Source: Caecitellus pseudoparvulus
Taxonomy: Eukaryota; Bigyra: Bicosoecida
Assembly: GCA_965644315.1 (NCBI GenBank)
Contig: CBFFRQ010000067.1
Coordinates: forward strand, 372,001 to 436,000
Direction: 5' to 3'
DNA: 64,000 nt
Under the pieces are notes generated by a model. The model saw nothing but the letters and a program-made list of their open reading frames with translations, searched no databases and was not told the DNA's origin. How positions within the stretch are numbered: the stretch's first letter is position 1; the number at the start of each line of letters is the position of its first letter. The translations under genes and the position numbers were made by a program. Positions 19,401 to 30,752 of this stretch are shown piece by piece.

Positions 19401-22400
19401 GCTGGGATAACGCCGAGTGCTACGACGGTCACCTCGCTGGCAAGCAAGGGGAGTGGATCCGAGATAATAACCGCTGGCCTGCCATCTACCAGTGCTGCAG
19501 CGGAAGCGTCGCCGCCCATAAAACCACTCTCCTCCAATAGTATCCTCCTCGTGGCATTAGCTTGAAAGGATATATTCCACCGTTGTAGTTCTATTGCATC
19601 CTCATGCTGGAGGGGGCAGTGCACGCCATCCTGCTCATCTGTGGCTTGAACTTCAAGCTGGGCGGGGCGAAGAGCTGCGAGGCCAAAGCGCACAGAAAGC
19701 GTGCTATTTTCTCCAGAGTGGGTGAAAAAGATGCTCGAAGAGTTCAATCTGAGCACGCCATGCTGCTGCACATGAGAGCAAAGTGTGTCATCGCACATGG
19801 CATCTTCTTGCAAGCCCGAGGGAGTGGCCGAGGGATTTGGTTGGAGGTCCAAGGCCAAGGCGCTATGGAAGGAGCCCAAGAAAGTTTTCCGGATCAACGT
19901 CAGAGAGGCGGACGTGTTCATGACTGGTGCTAACAGGCTTGGCCACATGATGCTGCTATTCACAGCACTTTCCGAAGACGTGGAAGTGGTGGCAAAGAAT
20001 ACAGGTGGAGCTGTGGCGTTGTCGAGCTCAATCACGAACTCCGTGTTCCACACTGGGTGTGGGACGAGAACAGAAAAGTTGCCGGCACACAAGACGGCTG
20101 AACCATCAGACACGCGGTGCAGCCCATCACTGAGAGCAGCTGCAGGGCACATTGGCTCATCCAGGAGGAAGGATCGGCTGGGATCCGGGCGAGTGGGACC
20201 GGACACTGAGCTTGCGATGCCAACTCGATCACCGACTGAGATACTGCCAGACGCGTTGATGCTTGCACTTGCAGTGATTCGGTCCGCAGGGAAGGCTACA
20301 TGCACTGTTTGATTTTCACCAGCCCAGGCGCCATTGAACGAGACACCGACGCTGATTTGCTCAGAGGAAAACGAAGAACTGTTGGAAGTCAGCAGGCAGC
20401 TGTCTAGGGTATCTGTGTGCGCACCAGCGGGCACTGTGCAGGAGTTGTTCACGCAAATGCTCAATCCTAGGCAAATACCTTGCAAGTCTCCGAGCAGAGG
20501 CGCATTCCCAAGTCCATCTTGGGGGAGAACTCGAATGGAGAGTGGTTGATCTGACGGCACGATTGTCGAGTTTGCCTCAGCCATGAAGCCTTGTACTGAA
20601 AAACTCGACAGCGCCCAGTTCACAGGGCCAGGTGCAATCACAATCTGCCGCCTAGTTATTGCAGCGGAGCCATTCGACGGCGCCAGATCGAAGGCACCAG
20701 TTGCTGCCGGTACGACGAACGTAGCATGCGTGCCGTTGAGCGTTGCAGGAACAACTTGTGACTGGGCATGCGGGTCACAGCCTGACGCTGCCCCCCCAGA
20801 GCATGTGAATGTCATGTCGGTGTGGCCAGTTGGCATACTCTGACCCAATAAGTGGCCTCCACACGAGTCCACTACTCGATAGGGCGCTGCAACGAGCTGC
20901 CCAGCTCGAAAGGGCAACTGCTGCCAAACTGACGCATTCACCTCAGCGAAAGTGTGAAGGGTTGTGGCATTCTGATGCACTGTCACATTAATGCTGGTGG
21001 ACATGCTGGACATGCGGCTTGAGAACACGTGGACTGCATGGCGCCCAGCCGGCAAGCGAATGGTCAGCTCCCTTGGGCTTGCCAGGAGATCTGTTGGAAG
21101 GAAGGACTTGGTTTCTCGACTGCTCTCCTCGGACTTGTGCAAGTCCCCAAGGGAGAAGCTGATGTTGCCGCCTTCCAGCACGGTGATTGTGGACAGAAAC
21201 AACTCAGGCTGCTTCGCCATCCCTGCGAACGCAGCAGGCGGCGCCCAGGTCTGTTCAAACCCGTCAGAAATGCTGAGGCTGAAGGATACCGAAGCAAGGT
21301 CGTCTCCACACACCCCACTTGTTGTGGCTTCTTCTGAGAGGGTTGTCAGGTTCACGAGCTGAATCCAGTCAGGTCCAGTGCCAAGTGGACGTGGAGACGT
21401 GACCAGCTCAGCGACACGAGCAATGTGGGCTCCGGAGGCTGGGTCGAGAATCTCCCCTGGGCCACTCCCGGCAAGCTCTCGCGGGCTGAATGCTGCTATG
21501 AACCCTTGAGATTCCAAGTAGAGCGCAGATGCAGAAGTGTTCAAAGTGCCCGAAGTTGTGGACGCGACATGCCGCAGCACTGTTTGTACAGAGCGGATGC
21601 GGTGGGAAGGATTCCCTGCAGCATCCACGGGCGAAGGGAATACCACGCGCGAATCTGTCACTGGAAAGAGCACCACCGGATCTGAAGCCAGCGCAGATTT
21701 GGCCACGTCGATGACCCCAGGCAAGACTTGGGGCGTCAAAGTGACAACAGTGACCGGGCTGCTGCTGGGGAGCTGGACTTGGACCTGAAAGCTCGCTGCT
21801 CCAGGCGAGTGCCAGCCATTCGGCAGAGTCCACGACCAGTTGCCCACAAACTGTGTGAAGAGGGAGCTGGTTCGTCCCCACCCATGTTCACCGCCGCAAA
21901 GTGTGTGGCTGGCGTTGAAAACGAGGCACACTGAAGCACCGGTCACGAGGTCAGCCCCTTCCGTGCAGCCTGAGTCCCAGCTGTGTTCTGCAGCCAATGC
22001 AATCCAAGAGGACTCACCAGGCGCAAGTGCGGACGCCATCGGACCGAATGCCACGATGGATCCAAGGCTGCACACGGGCGTCGTCGCGATCGGTGCGCTC
22101 AGCGCAGCATGCGTGGAGCCCACATCCAACGAGACAAGACCGAAATATGAGACTGAAGCGTGGGGCCAGAATGCGTGACTTGTGGCTGAGACTTGACCCG
22201 TCAAAATGTGCAGCCCTGCCGCTCCTCCGACTGTCAGACTCGAAGATGCTCCGGAGAGCGTTGCAGTTGCTTGGGTTATGCTGCTTGTTCCTGCTCCAGC
22301 TGTGATGGACAGCAAGGTCGTCGTTCCCGGCGCTTGCACGTGCGATGCGGCCCACTTGGAGTCTGCAAAAGCTTCGGGCAGGCGCATCCTGGTCGAATTT

Positions 22401-25400
22401 GAGCTAGTATGTGAGGAGAGTATCAGCTCGTGTTCGTCTAGCGCAGCTTCAACATTCACTGTCCGGGAGTGAGTCCGAAGCGCGACTCCGTCCAACGTGA
22501 TGGTGATGTTCACTGTCATGCTTCCTGAACAGCACGCCTGTCCGTAGAAAGCGTAGAAGCGCCCCGTGAACGGCACCAACAGTGACTCACACACTCCACA
22601 CGCACCACTGAAGCTGTGGAACATGTCAATGCGGTCTGAAAGGAAGCCCGTCGGCGTGTACAGCAGGGGGCCAAGTGCAAGCCTGTAGCGGTTCATGAAC
22701 CAGCGCCCTTGCACCAACTTATCGCCGCCACCAGTATTGATCGGTGGAACGCTTGATGAAGTCGCACCGATGCTCCAGCCAGCAGGTTGAGCCTCTTGCA
22801 CCATGGCTGGTGTGGGCTCTTGTAAGCAGACAGTTGGCCTGAAGGAGTTGGACGGGAAGCTGGCGAAATAGTACACTGGCCCTGGCTCCTCAGGAAGATC
22901 ACACAGCGGCTCAAAAGAGGCCCCAGCAAGGCACTCATCCACTGTGACAGCTGGTGTGGTTGCAGTAGCTCCAGTTGCTGAGAACGTGGTAGTGCTTGAC
23001 CAAGTGGTTGCGGCTGTGCCAGTGCCTGAGGTAGACTCTCCAAGGAAGCAAGGAAATGCGTATACAGACTGGCCCCACGCCGAAACCCCTGAAGGCACAC
23101 ATACATCCTGATTTGTCAGTGCAAGTGGCATCTGCATGCAATGTCTCGGGCCTTTAGTGTCGACGTACACTTGCAGTTTCTCAGCAGGGTCTGTGCTTTC
23201 CCAAGACCAAACTCCTGCCGCCGCTGGCAGTCCGTACTGGTCTTCGTGAGTCGTACAGAGATGCATGACATACACCCCAGAAGGAGTGCGAAGCACTTGG
23301 AAGTCTGAGACTTTGGTGGCGTGCGCGACTTTGTAGCAGAAGCCATCGTTCACCTCGGCAGGCTCGCTGCCGTTGGTAGCAAGAAAGGAGGAGAGTCGGG
23401 TCACGCCTTCGCCAAAGCTTGAGGCAGTCCAAGCCAAGAGAACGTCTTCGACGGTGCCCAGAGCCATGGAACTGTTGCAGCTTGAATCAGCACACACATG
23501 GCTCAGAGCAATGGAGCTGGAGGCGGGCACAGCGCCTCGAGCTGAGTGCCAGCTCCAGGATTCCACTTGCTGATCGACGCTTCGCACATGTCTGAAGGCT
23601 GTCGCTGCACCGAATGTCTGCACTGCGAACTGTGTTGCAATGGATGTGTTCGCAGAGCTTTGAGTCTGGTCTCCGGTGCTGAAGAGCGCGTCTGTGCCAG
23701 GAAGTGCTTGGGCTGAGAGCATCTCAGCTCGTGCGCTGAAAAAACGCACCTCCGATCCAATCAAGTGTGCTGCAGCACGCGAAGTCGTGAAACTCTCAGC
23801 TGCCACAGAAAGAGCCAGGAAGGAGATTGCTGTTCCATCCACACTGGCCACGTAGCAGTCCCAGCTCACGTTCTGCAGTTGCAATGTGGTGACTCCCAGC
23901 TCGAGACCCGCCGCTTCTGTGCCTCGACTGGCTGAAGACATGTTCAACGAGAGCTGCACAGATTCTGTCTCATTCTCAGGGACGCCTGGGAGTGCAGCGC
24001 ATGATTGGGCGAAGGTGGGGTTTTCGTGCGCATCCAGGGGCTGCAAGAAGAGCTGCAAGCCCACGCGAGTGCCGTTGTGCAGGAGGCGGGCCGCAACTGT
24101 GCGAGCTGCGCTGGCAGGGGCAGGTTTCACGAGCACTGACTGGCCAGTCGAAGCCCACTTGGGCTGTGGGCCTTCGATGCCAGGAGCAGTTCCGACAAGG
24201 AGAGAAAACACCCCGGCCGTCTCCAGCGACAGAGTAGCGAACCCTGCTTCGCTGCAGTTCCAAACGACCACCACTTCTGCAGGCGACTGAAGCGCGACGC
24301 AGCCTGGGCGTGATCCGCAGCCCAAGCAGAAGAGCGGGACATGCAGCGTTTGCCCTGCAGTGCCGGATATGACAGTTGTAAGGTTCACAGCGCTTCCTGA
24401 GGTTTCGCTGGACTCCACAGTTGACGCATTTCCAGCCATGTGTTGCACGCTTTGCTCAGGAAGTACGAACACTGTGAGCTCCACCAACACTTTGAATCGC
24501 GGCTCAGACATCGCCACGATGACTCTAAGGCAGCCAGCTGCGAGAGCTTGCATGCCGCTTCCTGCCGAGATGTGTTGCCAGCTCGCTTGAGGCAAACCGT
24601 CGCATGGAGGGTCGAGCACCCCGAGCTGCAGACCGGCATGCAATGCCCCGTGCCTTGCGGACACCGTCACAACAGAGCCCACAGTCACATTCACAGCGGC
24701 ACTCCCAGCATCGACAGAGACCCGCCATGCAAGTCCTTCCCCCAACCGATTCGTGGCACGCAGTGCAACATGAGTCGGCACGCTGGCCAGGGTTGAGTTC
24801 AAGATTGTGAGTGTTGCCGAGCGCAAAGGCAGCGTCGTGTTTCCGGTCAAGCTCATCTGAGGGCGCAGCTGGACACTGCCTTGAACGACAGGAAAATCCC
24901 ACAACACGATCGGCACATCAATCCACAGCAGGCCGGCCTCTTCCCATCGAGTTGGGGCCCCTGGTCGCACTCGCAAGCTCAAAGAAGCCACAGGTGGCAG
25001 TCCACTCTCCCCATGTACGCCCTCCACTGAGACCACGAATACCTCAAGGGCCCCGAGCAGCGTGGCTGGTGCATCTGCTGCAAAGAGGTCTGCCTGATCT
25101 GGGCTGTAAAACGCAGCTCGCAAAACCAACGTACAAGCATCGCCTGTCCAGCAAACTTCCTGCTGCACAAGGGACCATGCTTCAAACGGGATGTGCTGCC
25201 AGGAGACATTCCATGCCATGCCCATACCAGATGCCCAGAAGAGAGCATAGCCCCATGGCGTGTCTGGCTGTGCTGGGGACTGAAGCCACGTAGCACCGGA
25301 GGACAACGCAGCACTGCTCATGTTGTATGCGACCAGAGCAGTGCTGAAGTTTGACGTGGAGCAGGAGCGGTTCAACTGCCCGACCTGCATGACGTCCAAC

Positions 25401-27053
25401 ACAGCCAAGCAAGGATCTGGCAGCCCTTGCATGATGCGGAGGAAGCTCGCTGCGCCGGCAGCAGTGCTCGCCAGGGCTGGTGAATCGCGCTCTGACCACA
25501 CCGCTGGCAGCTCTCGCATGAATCCGAATCCAGCAGATGGCGCCCCCACGGACGTACCCAAGGCAGCACCCCACGTGGAATTCACAGTCGGTGCCAGGGT
25601 GAGCAGAACAGGGAGTGTGCTCAAGAATGGCGCGCTGTGTCCTCCTGTGAGCGACATCAGCGGCTCGGACTGGCTGCTGAGGGCACTGCCCGCGACGAGC
25701 CACACAGCAATAGGCGCTGAAACAGACCAGACATCATCTCCGATCTGAACACACACAATGCAGGCTGAACGGCCAGGCACACTTGGGGTGTCTGCCGAAA
25801 GGCGCAGTGCCTGCGATGTGTTTGTCTCAGCAGCTAGAATAACTCGAGCTGGCTCATCAGAGCCAATGTCCCAACACCACACAACTGGGTATGTTCCGTC
25901 AGAATAAGTTGCTGACGCTGTGACGTTAAAAGTGATCGACGTGCCTGGAGATGCTTCGAGTACGATTCGGTCAGTTGCAGCGCCGGTAGCTGGGCTCAAG
26001 CTCGGTTGGCGCAGCGTAGAGTTGCTGGCAAAGCCACGGCTGTGAATGAGTAAGACTGCATATGACTCTGCACCACCTTCGAACCACACCTGGTGGGCGA
26101 GGTGGTCAGCGTTGCTTACTCTGGGCAGAGCCGGGCAGTCCGAGATGTTGACGCGCAGCAGGCCCAATGAGATATCCAGTGTCTCGCTTGGCAGCGAGCT
26201 TCGCGACGAAGATTCCACATGAAACCAGTTATCAAAGGAATATGACGTGTATGCACTTGTTCGACATGTGGCGTTGCTCCCGCCAGCTTCCCCCAGCACC
26301 GTCGGCTGTCCGTCCAGAGTCGCTGATGGCATCGGTGGGGTCGGCATTGAAGCTCTGCGAGCGCGGCAGCGCAAGCCGAGGGCGTTCAAAATGCTCAGAG
26401 GGTGATTTCTGCCACATGCATACGAATACTCACGGTAAGTACATGCGCTCAGCTCCTGGCCTCCAGGTCAGAAGTAGTTGCAGTGTAGAGGCTGCGCCGT
26501 CATCAGCATTCAGCAGAGGCCTCCAGTTCAGTGGAACTTCCACGCGTCCGGAGATCAGAGGGGAGCTCGACAAATCACAACTGAAAGCAAGCGCCGTGTT
26601 TGGGCATGAGCTGGCGCGGAATCTCGCAGGGTGGACCAGACCGCGCGTTCACGCACGCCACTGAGCCAGAAGCTTGCAGCACAGACAACAGTTGCACTCC
26701 TTGCAGCACTGGCTGGACACTGAAGGCTGTCTCGTTGCATGGTGCATCAATGTGCAGCTGTCCAACATAGACTGACCACGCTCGTAGCCTTGGAAGTGGG
26801 TCTGACCCTTCCACCTGCAGGCAGTGGGGCGAGGCGTGGCTGGCCGTCATTTGGACACGCCATTCACGTGGTCGCGTCGTACAATCCTTGCCCTGAAACT
26901 GCACTGGGCAGCGTGCAGGGGGCCCCAGCATGCATGCTGCAGACTCCCCGAAACAAAGCGGTGGGCACTGGACAGCGCAAGGTCACCCGGGCCCAGCTCT
27001 GCGTTGCTGTGCGGAAAAAGCAATACGCAGAGCAACAGGGCAGTGGCACGCAT
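16427..27053 (-). CDS. Giant type I membrane glycoprotein with minisatellite-coded Ser/Thr/Pro stalk
   Basis: Four exons: 27053-26987, 26903-26657, 26580-26434 and 26354-16427, giving about 3462 residues. Exon 1 codes a signal peptide (M-R-A-T-A-L-L-L-C-V-L-L-F-P). The ectodomain, about residues 25-2500, has dozens of N-x-[ST] sequons and many beta-like stretches; I recognise no named domain. Residues about 2502-2996 are about 62 copies of an eight-residue unit (V-T-A-S-V-S-P-S). One transmembrane helix follows at about 3040-3062 (A-L-V-A-L-I-I-I-G-V-I-V), then a stop-transfer basic cluster and a roughly 400-residue cytoplasmic tail. The stalk probably holds the head away from the membrane. 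Introns 2 and 3 are certain by frame; for intron 1 a nearer acceptor (50-nt intron) also keeps frame. Confidence 0.85.
17828..19310. repeat. 24-bp minisatellite, about 62 copies
   Basis: The plus-strand unit is GCCGTGACGCTGGGCGACAC plus CGAT. Copies differ almost only by C/T changes in GGCGAC/GGCGAT/GGTGAC and ACCGAT/ACCGAC, and some variants recur at 120-bp spacing (five units). The unit length is a multiple of three, so every frame that is open once is open throughout. The real gene reads the minus strand. Confidence 0.98.
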
Positions 27054-27405
27054 GTTGCCCCACGCGTCCCTCAGCGAGACCTTGGTCGACGCCTCGAGTC
27101 GATCCGGCGGGAAATGACATCTTGTTCTCCCGGCGAAAGCCAGACACTGTCAAATTTGTTGCCAGCAAAGTCTGGGGCATGTGCTTGGCAGGGGCTTGTC
27201 AGCCTTTCACCGCGCGCCCCGGCACTTTTCCCGCTCCACGTCTGGGCAAGTTGCATGACGACTCAAGGCCACTGCCGACGCCCAATGAGGAATTTACGTG
27301 CTGTTTAGCGCCCAGCACAGACCCCGACGAAACAATTGAACGTTCTCAGCGAACCGCTGCACTCCGAGCCTTCCAAGCCTGGACCAACCCTGCATCGCAG
27401 CCGAA
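27054..27405. other. Intergenic, upstream of the giant glycoprotein gene
   Basis: 352 bp between the start of the giant surface-protein gene and the stop of the TLDc gene, both on the minus strand. Short plus-strand ORFs cross it but lack coding character. No repeat or RNA gene is seen. It should hold the promoter of the giant gene. Confidence 0.4.
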
Positions 27406-28560
27406 TCAAGCGGCACTGGTGGCCCACACCTCCACCGCCACAATGTCAAATCGCTCTGTCTGTAAGAGTGAAGCCGGGTTGCTGAAGGTCTTGCAGGGTG
27501 ACGAGGTGCCGGCTTGCAGGTCACCCTCGAGGCAGAGCCCGAATCCAGCTCCTCCTCCTCCAACTGCAAGGGACGCGGGCTGTGCCAGCTGGAACAGCTT
27601 GTTCTGACCAGACCAGCCATAATGCTCTTGCTGCGGCTGCAGAGAGAACACGGCGCTTTCTCCAGTGCCGAAGAAGTGTCGCTGCACAACCCACGGTCTG
27701 CATGTGAACGCGGCTGCCGCTGCGCCGGACGAGGACAGCACGACGAGGAGGCAGTCCCGCACCCCCTTGCAGCGGCGGTAGAGAGTGCTCAAGTTGTATC
27801 CGTGCACGTGTGTGTGGAAGGCCAGGCGCCACCTGGGCGTGTGGCAGCGCCTGGGTAAGTGCGGCAGGAGGAAGTCCACAAAGTCAGGTGTCAGTACCAG
27901 GGGAGCGTCAGGTGGCGCCTTGAGCTGAGCAGTCAGCAGTCTCTGGGGCGAACGACCAGCAGCACCCACAGTTGCCTGGCCGTGGCCGCCGCCACCAGCT
28001 GCGCCAGGCTCCTTCTCGCCGTGGCTTGCTTGTGGACTGCGAGGGTGTGCGAGGGGGGAGTTGCCCTCCTCATCGCTGCCCTGCACCACCTGACGCCGCC
28101 CGCCATCTCCTAGGCCCATGCCCAGCTCCACGTCGCCGAGTAGTGGCTGGTGTGCGCCATCGGTGCTCTCCCCACGCGGCCGGTGTCCAGCCGGCACCAA
28201 GTGCACCATGAGCCAGGCAGGCAGCACAGCTGCTGCTGCAGCGCGCAGAGTGGCCAGAGTTCGACGGCAGGAATGCACAGCTTCAGCACACACTGTCTGC
28301 ACTTGTGCAAGGTATGGACACCACGAGGTGCACGCTGCCAGCAAGGCCGCTGCAGCGCGGCTCGCCAGCGAGCAGCACTGAGCGGTCCCTGCTCGCACCC
28401 TGGACGTGCACTGCTCCCAAGCTGACGGGGCGTAGGACCGAGCAAGCAGGGCAAGAAGCAGCGCACCCAAAGCGATGAATGTGATTGCGTGGAACCAGTC
28501 CATATGGGGCTCCGTGCTCGCTGCCGGCTGCACTGGCTCTGACTTTGTAGTGGTAGTCAT
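27406..28560 (-). CDS. Membrane-anchored TLDc-domain protein
   Basis: A single-exon gene of 384 residues from the ATG at 28560; an upstream in-frame GTG is not needed. One hydrophobic helix lies near the N-terminus (about residues 20-40, F-I-A-L-G-A-L-L-L-A-L-L). Then come a Cys/Ala-rich segment and a Gly/Ser/Pro linker. The TLDc domain fills residues about 220-384: W-R-L-A-F-H-T-H-V-H-G-Y-N-L-S-T-L-Y, F-F-G-T-G-E, Y-G-W-S-G-Q-N, the hallmark S-L-A-V-G-G-G-G-A-G-F-G-L, C-K-T-F-S-N-P and final V-E-V-W. TLDc proteins (OXR1, NCOA7, mEAK7) act in oxidative-stress resistance and bind the V-ATPase. The membrane anchor suggests action at an endomembrane; that is inference. Confidence 0.88.
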   Translation of the reverse strand: MTTTTKSEPVQPAASTEPHMDWFHAITFIALGALLLALLARSYAPSAWEQCTSRVRAGTAQCCSLASRAAAALLAACTSWCPYLAQVQTVCAEAVHSCRRTLATLRAAAAAVLPAWLMVHLVPAGHRPRGESTDGAHQPLLGDVELGMGLGDGGRRQVVQGSDEEGNSPLAHPRSPQASHGEKEPGAAGGGGHGQATVGAAGRSPQRLLTAQLKAPPDAPLVLTPDFVDFLLPHLPRRCHTPRWRLAFHTHVHGYNLSTLYRRCKGVRDCLLVVLSSSGAAAAAFTCRPWVVQRHFFGTGESAVFSLQPQQEHYGWSGQNKLFQLAQPASLAVGGGGAGFGLCLEGDLQAGTSSPCKTFSNPASLLQTERFDIVAVEVWATSAA

Positions 28561-28700
28561 TCGTGAAACTCTCGCGAAACGCCGGGCCACTTGTCAACTG
28601 CTTGTGGTGCGCAGCTTGCCAGAGAAGCTGCACCTGTGTCTGAAGAGTTTCCCAACACAATCTTTGCATTGCAGACAGAGCAGGGCGACAGATTTTGGCC

Positions 28701-30517
28701 TCACAAGGCGCCTACAGCCGATGCAATGGCTGCCGCAGCACCTGTGGCCACGACGGCTCCTGCCACCTGCACCCAGGTGGGGATGCTGTCCAGCTCCAAG
28801 AGCAGACGCAGCATGGGGATGTTCTTGTTGTTGTAGGGGGCATAGCGCTCAGCGGGATCCAGGAGGGGGTAGGACGGGTGGTGCATGACGGCCTTGCAGT
28901 GGCTGAACTCGTCGAACCCCCACTTGCCGTGGTACGCGCCCATGCCAGACGTGCCAACGCCGCCGAAGGGCAGGTGGGGGTTGCCGTTCTGCACCAGGCA
29001 GTCGTTGACGCAGGCACTGCCGCTTGTGGTGTGCGCCAGCACCTTGTCCGCCACAGCCGCGTCCTTGCAGAACACGTACAGTGCCAGCGGGCGGTCGCCG
29101 CTGTTCACGAAGGCGACCGCGTCCTCCAGGCGATCGTAGCCCAGGACAGGCAGCACTGGGCCAAAGATTTCCTCTTGCATGAGGGCACAGGCTGGGTCTG
29201 GGTCCGCGATGATGGTGGGTGCGATGTACAGGTCCTCGCGATCGTGCGACCCGCCTGCGACCAGCTTGGCCGAGGAGCCCTCCTCGCCCACCTTGGCAGA
29301 GTCAATGAGGGCCTTGATGCGGTCCCAGTGCCGGGTGTTCACGATGCGGCCGTACGAGTCCGACTGCTGCGGGTTCTCGCCATACGCTGCCAGCAAGGCA
29401 GCCTTGAGTTTGGCGAGGAAAGACGCCTTGATGGATGAGTCAACCAGGAGGTAGTCTGACGCAACGCACGTCTGGCCATTGTTGGCCCAGCGCCCCTGCA
29501 CAATGCGGCGGGCTGCAGCGTCCAGGTCTGCGTCGGCAGTGATAAACGCTGGGCTCTTGCCGCCCAGCTCCAGCGTGACGGGGGTGAGGTGCTCCGCAGC
29601 AGCCCGCATGACGATCTTGGCCACCATGGGGTTGCCAGTGTATACGATGTGGTCTGCCTGCTGCTTCAGCAGCTCTGTCGTCTCCGGCACTGCGCCCTGC
29701 ACCACTTGGATGGCGGAGGCGTCGAGGTACTTCGGCACCAGCTCGCTCACCAGAGCTGCACAGTGCGGAGAGCATTCAGACGGCTTCAAGACGGCAGTGT
29801 TGCCTGCGGCTACGGCAGCCACGAGAGGGTTCAGGATCAGCTGCAGGGGGTAGTTCCATGGGCTGATGATGAACTGTGGAGCAGGCAGCGGCAGGGGGAG
29901 TGTATCAGGGTGTGACGTGTGAGCACTGCGTTTGCGCAGCGCAGGCGACACAGCCTGAGGCTGGGCCACGCACCACGACCCCCTTGGGCTGTCGCTGGAC
30001 GGCACTTGATCCGGGGATTGCCCCGATGGGCGTGCTGACCTGCGGGAGGCGGCGTGTGAGTGGTGCGCGGCATGCCGTTGGGCGCCAGGATCAACTTCCG
30101 CAAACCCCGCCAACGCACCGTCTCTGGCTTCACCCACTGGTCCACGTGTTCGAGGGCGTGTGTTGCCTCGGCAATGACTGTGGACACTTCCATGATGACG
30201 CCTTCGAACCTGTGAGGCGCACGCGCGGCTGCGCTTCCGTCATTGGCGTGGTGGGGCGCAGGTGCTGGCGCTCACTTTGGTCGGCGCAGGTCCGCGTGCA
30301 GCGCCTGCACAATGGCCTCCTCGTTCTCCTTCACCATCTGCAGAATGCCACGCAGCTGCTGCTTGCGCCACTTCATGCTCAGCGTCCGCCCGGACAGGAA
30401 CGCCTCCCTGGCTCCTGACACGACACCTGCGATGTCGGCCACAGCCGTGTAGGCCAGCTTGCCAGCTGCTGCTGCCATGATGGGTGATGGTTGGGCGTTG
30501 CGCGCAGATGTCGACAT
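28701..30517 (-). CDS. Fatty aldehyde dehydrogenase, ALDH3 family, tail-anchored
   Basis: Four exons: 30517-30276, 30209-30119, 30039-29974 and 29873-28701, giving 523 residues. Introns are 66, 79 and 100 nt. Splicing restores the ALDH3 order L-R-R-P-K-F-E-G, W-V-K-P-E-T, P-K-G-V-V-F-I-I-S-P-W-N-Y-P. The L-E-L-G-G-K-S-P glutamate motif (about residue 231) and the catalytic-cysteine motif N-N-G-Q-T-C-V (about 268) are intact. The C-terminus has a hydrophobic Ala/Val/Gly helix as in ALDH3A2, which anchors to ER or peroxisome membranes. It oxidises long-chain aldehydes to fatty acids with NAD(P)+. The start could also be the ATG 39 nt downstream. It is divergent from the thioredoxin-like gene, 235 bp apart. 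Confidence 0.93.
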
Positions 30518-30752
30518 TGCACACACGAGGCATGGAGTGAAGAGGGGTGTGTTTGGGAAAGTGCCTCGACCTGTGCTCTGCCACGGCGATCTTCACGAGT
30601 TCGGAGAGAGCTGTGCTGCGCCAGATTGTGGCAGGAGCGGTGCTGGCATCCAAGCTAGCGAAGGACAAAACGAATGCAAGCGCAAAGGAATCCCACGGCG
30701 CTTCTTACTTGGCACCCATTCGTTGCCCTGCCCAGGTGTCTAGTCTGCCAGC

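Noticed and set aside
17694-19565. Plus-strand ORF of 623 codons reading the 24-bp repeat as D-A-V-T-L-G-D-T.
   Set aside because: A repeat whose unit is a multiple of three is open in several frames. The minus frame joins a signal peptide, transmembrane helix and tail; the plus frame has nothing outside the repeat.
26387-26389. TTG at 26389 as the start of the giant glycoprotein.
   Set aside because: It lies in intron 3; three upstream exons join in frame and supply the signal peptide.
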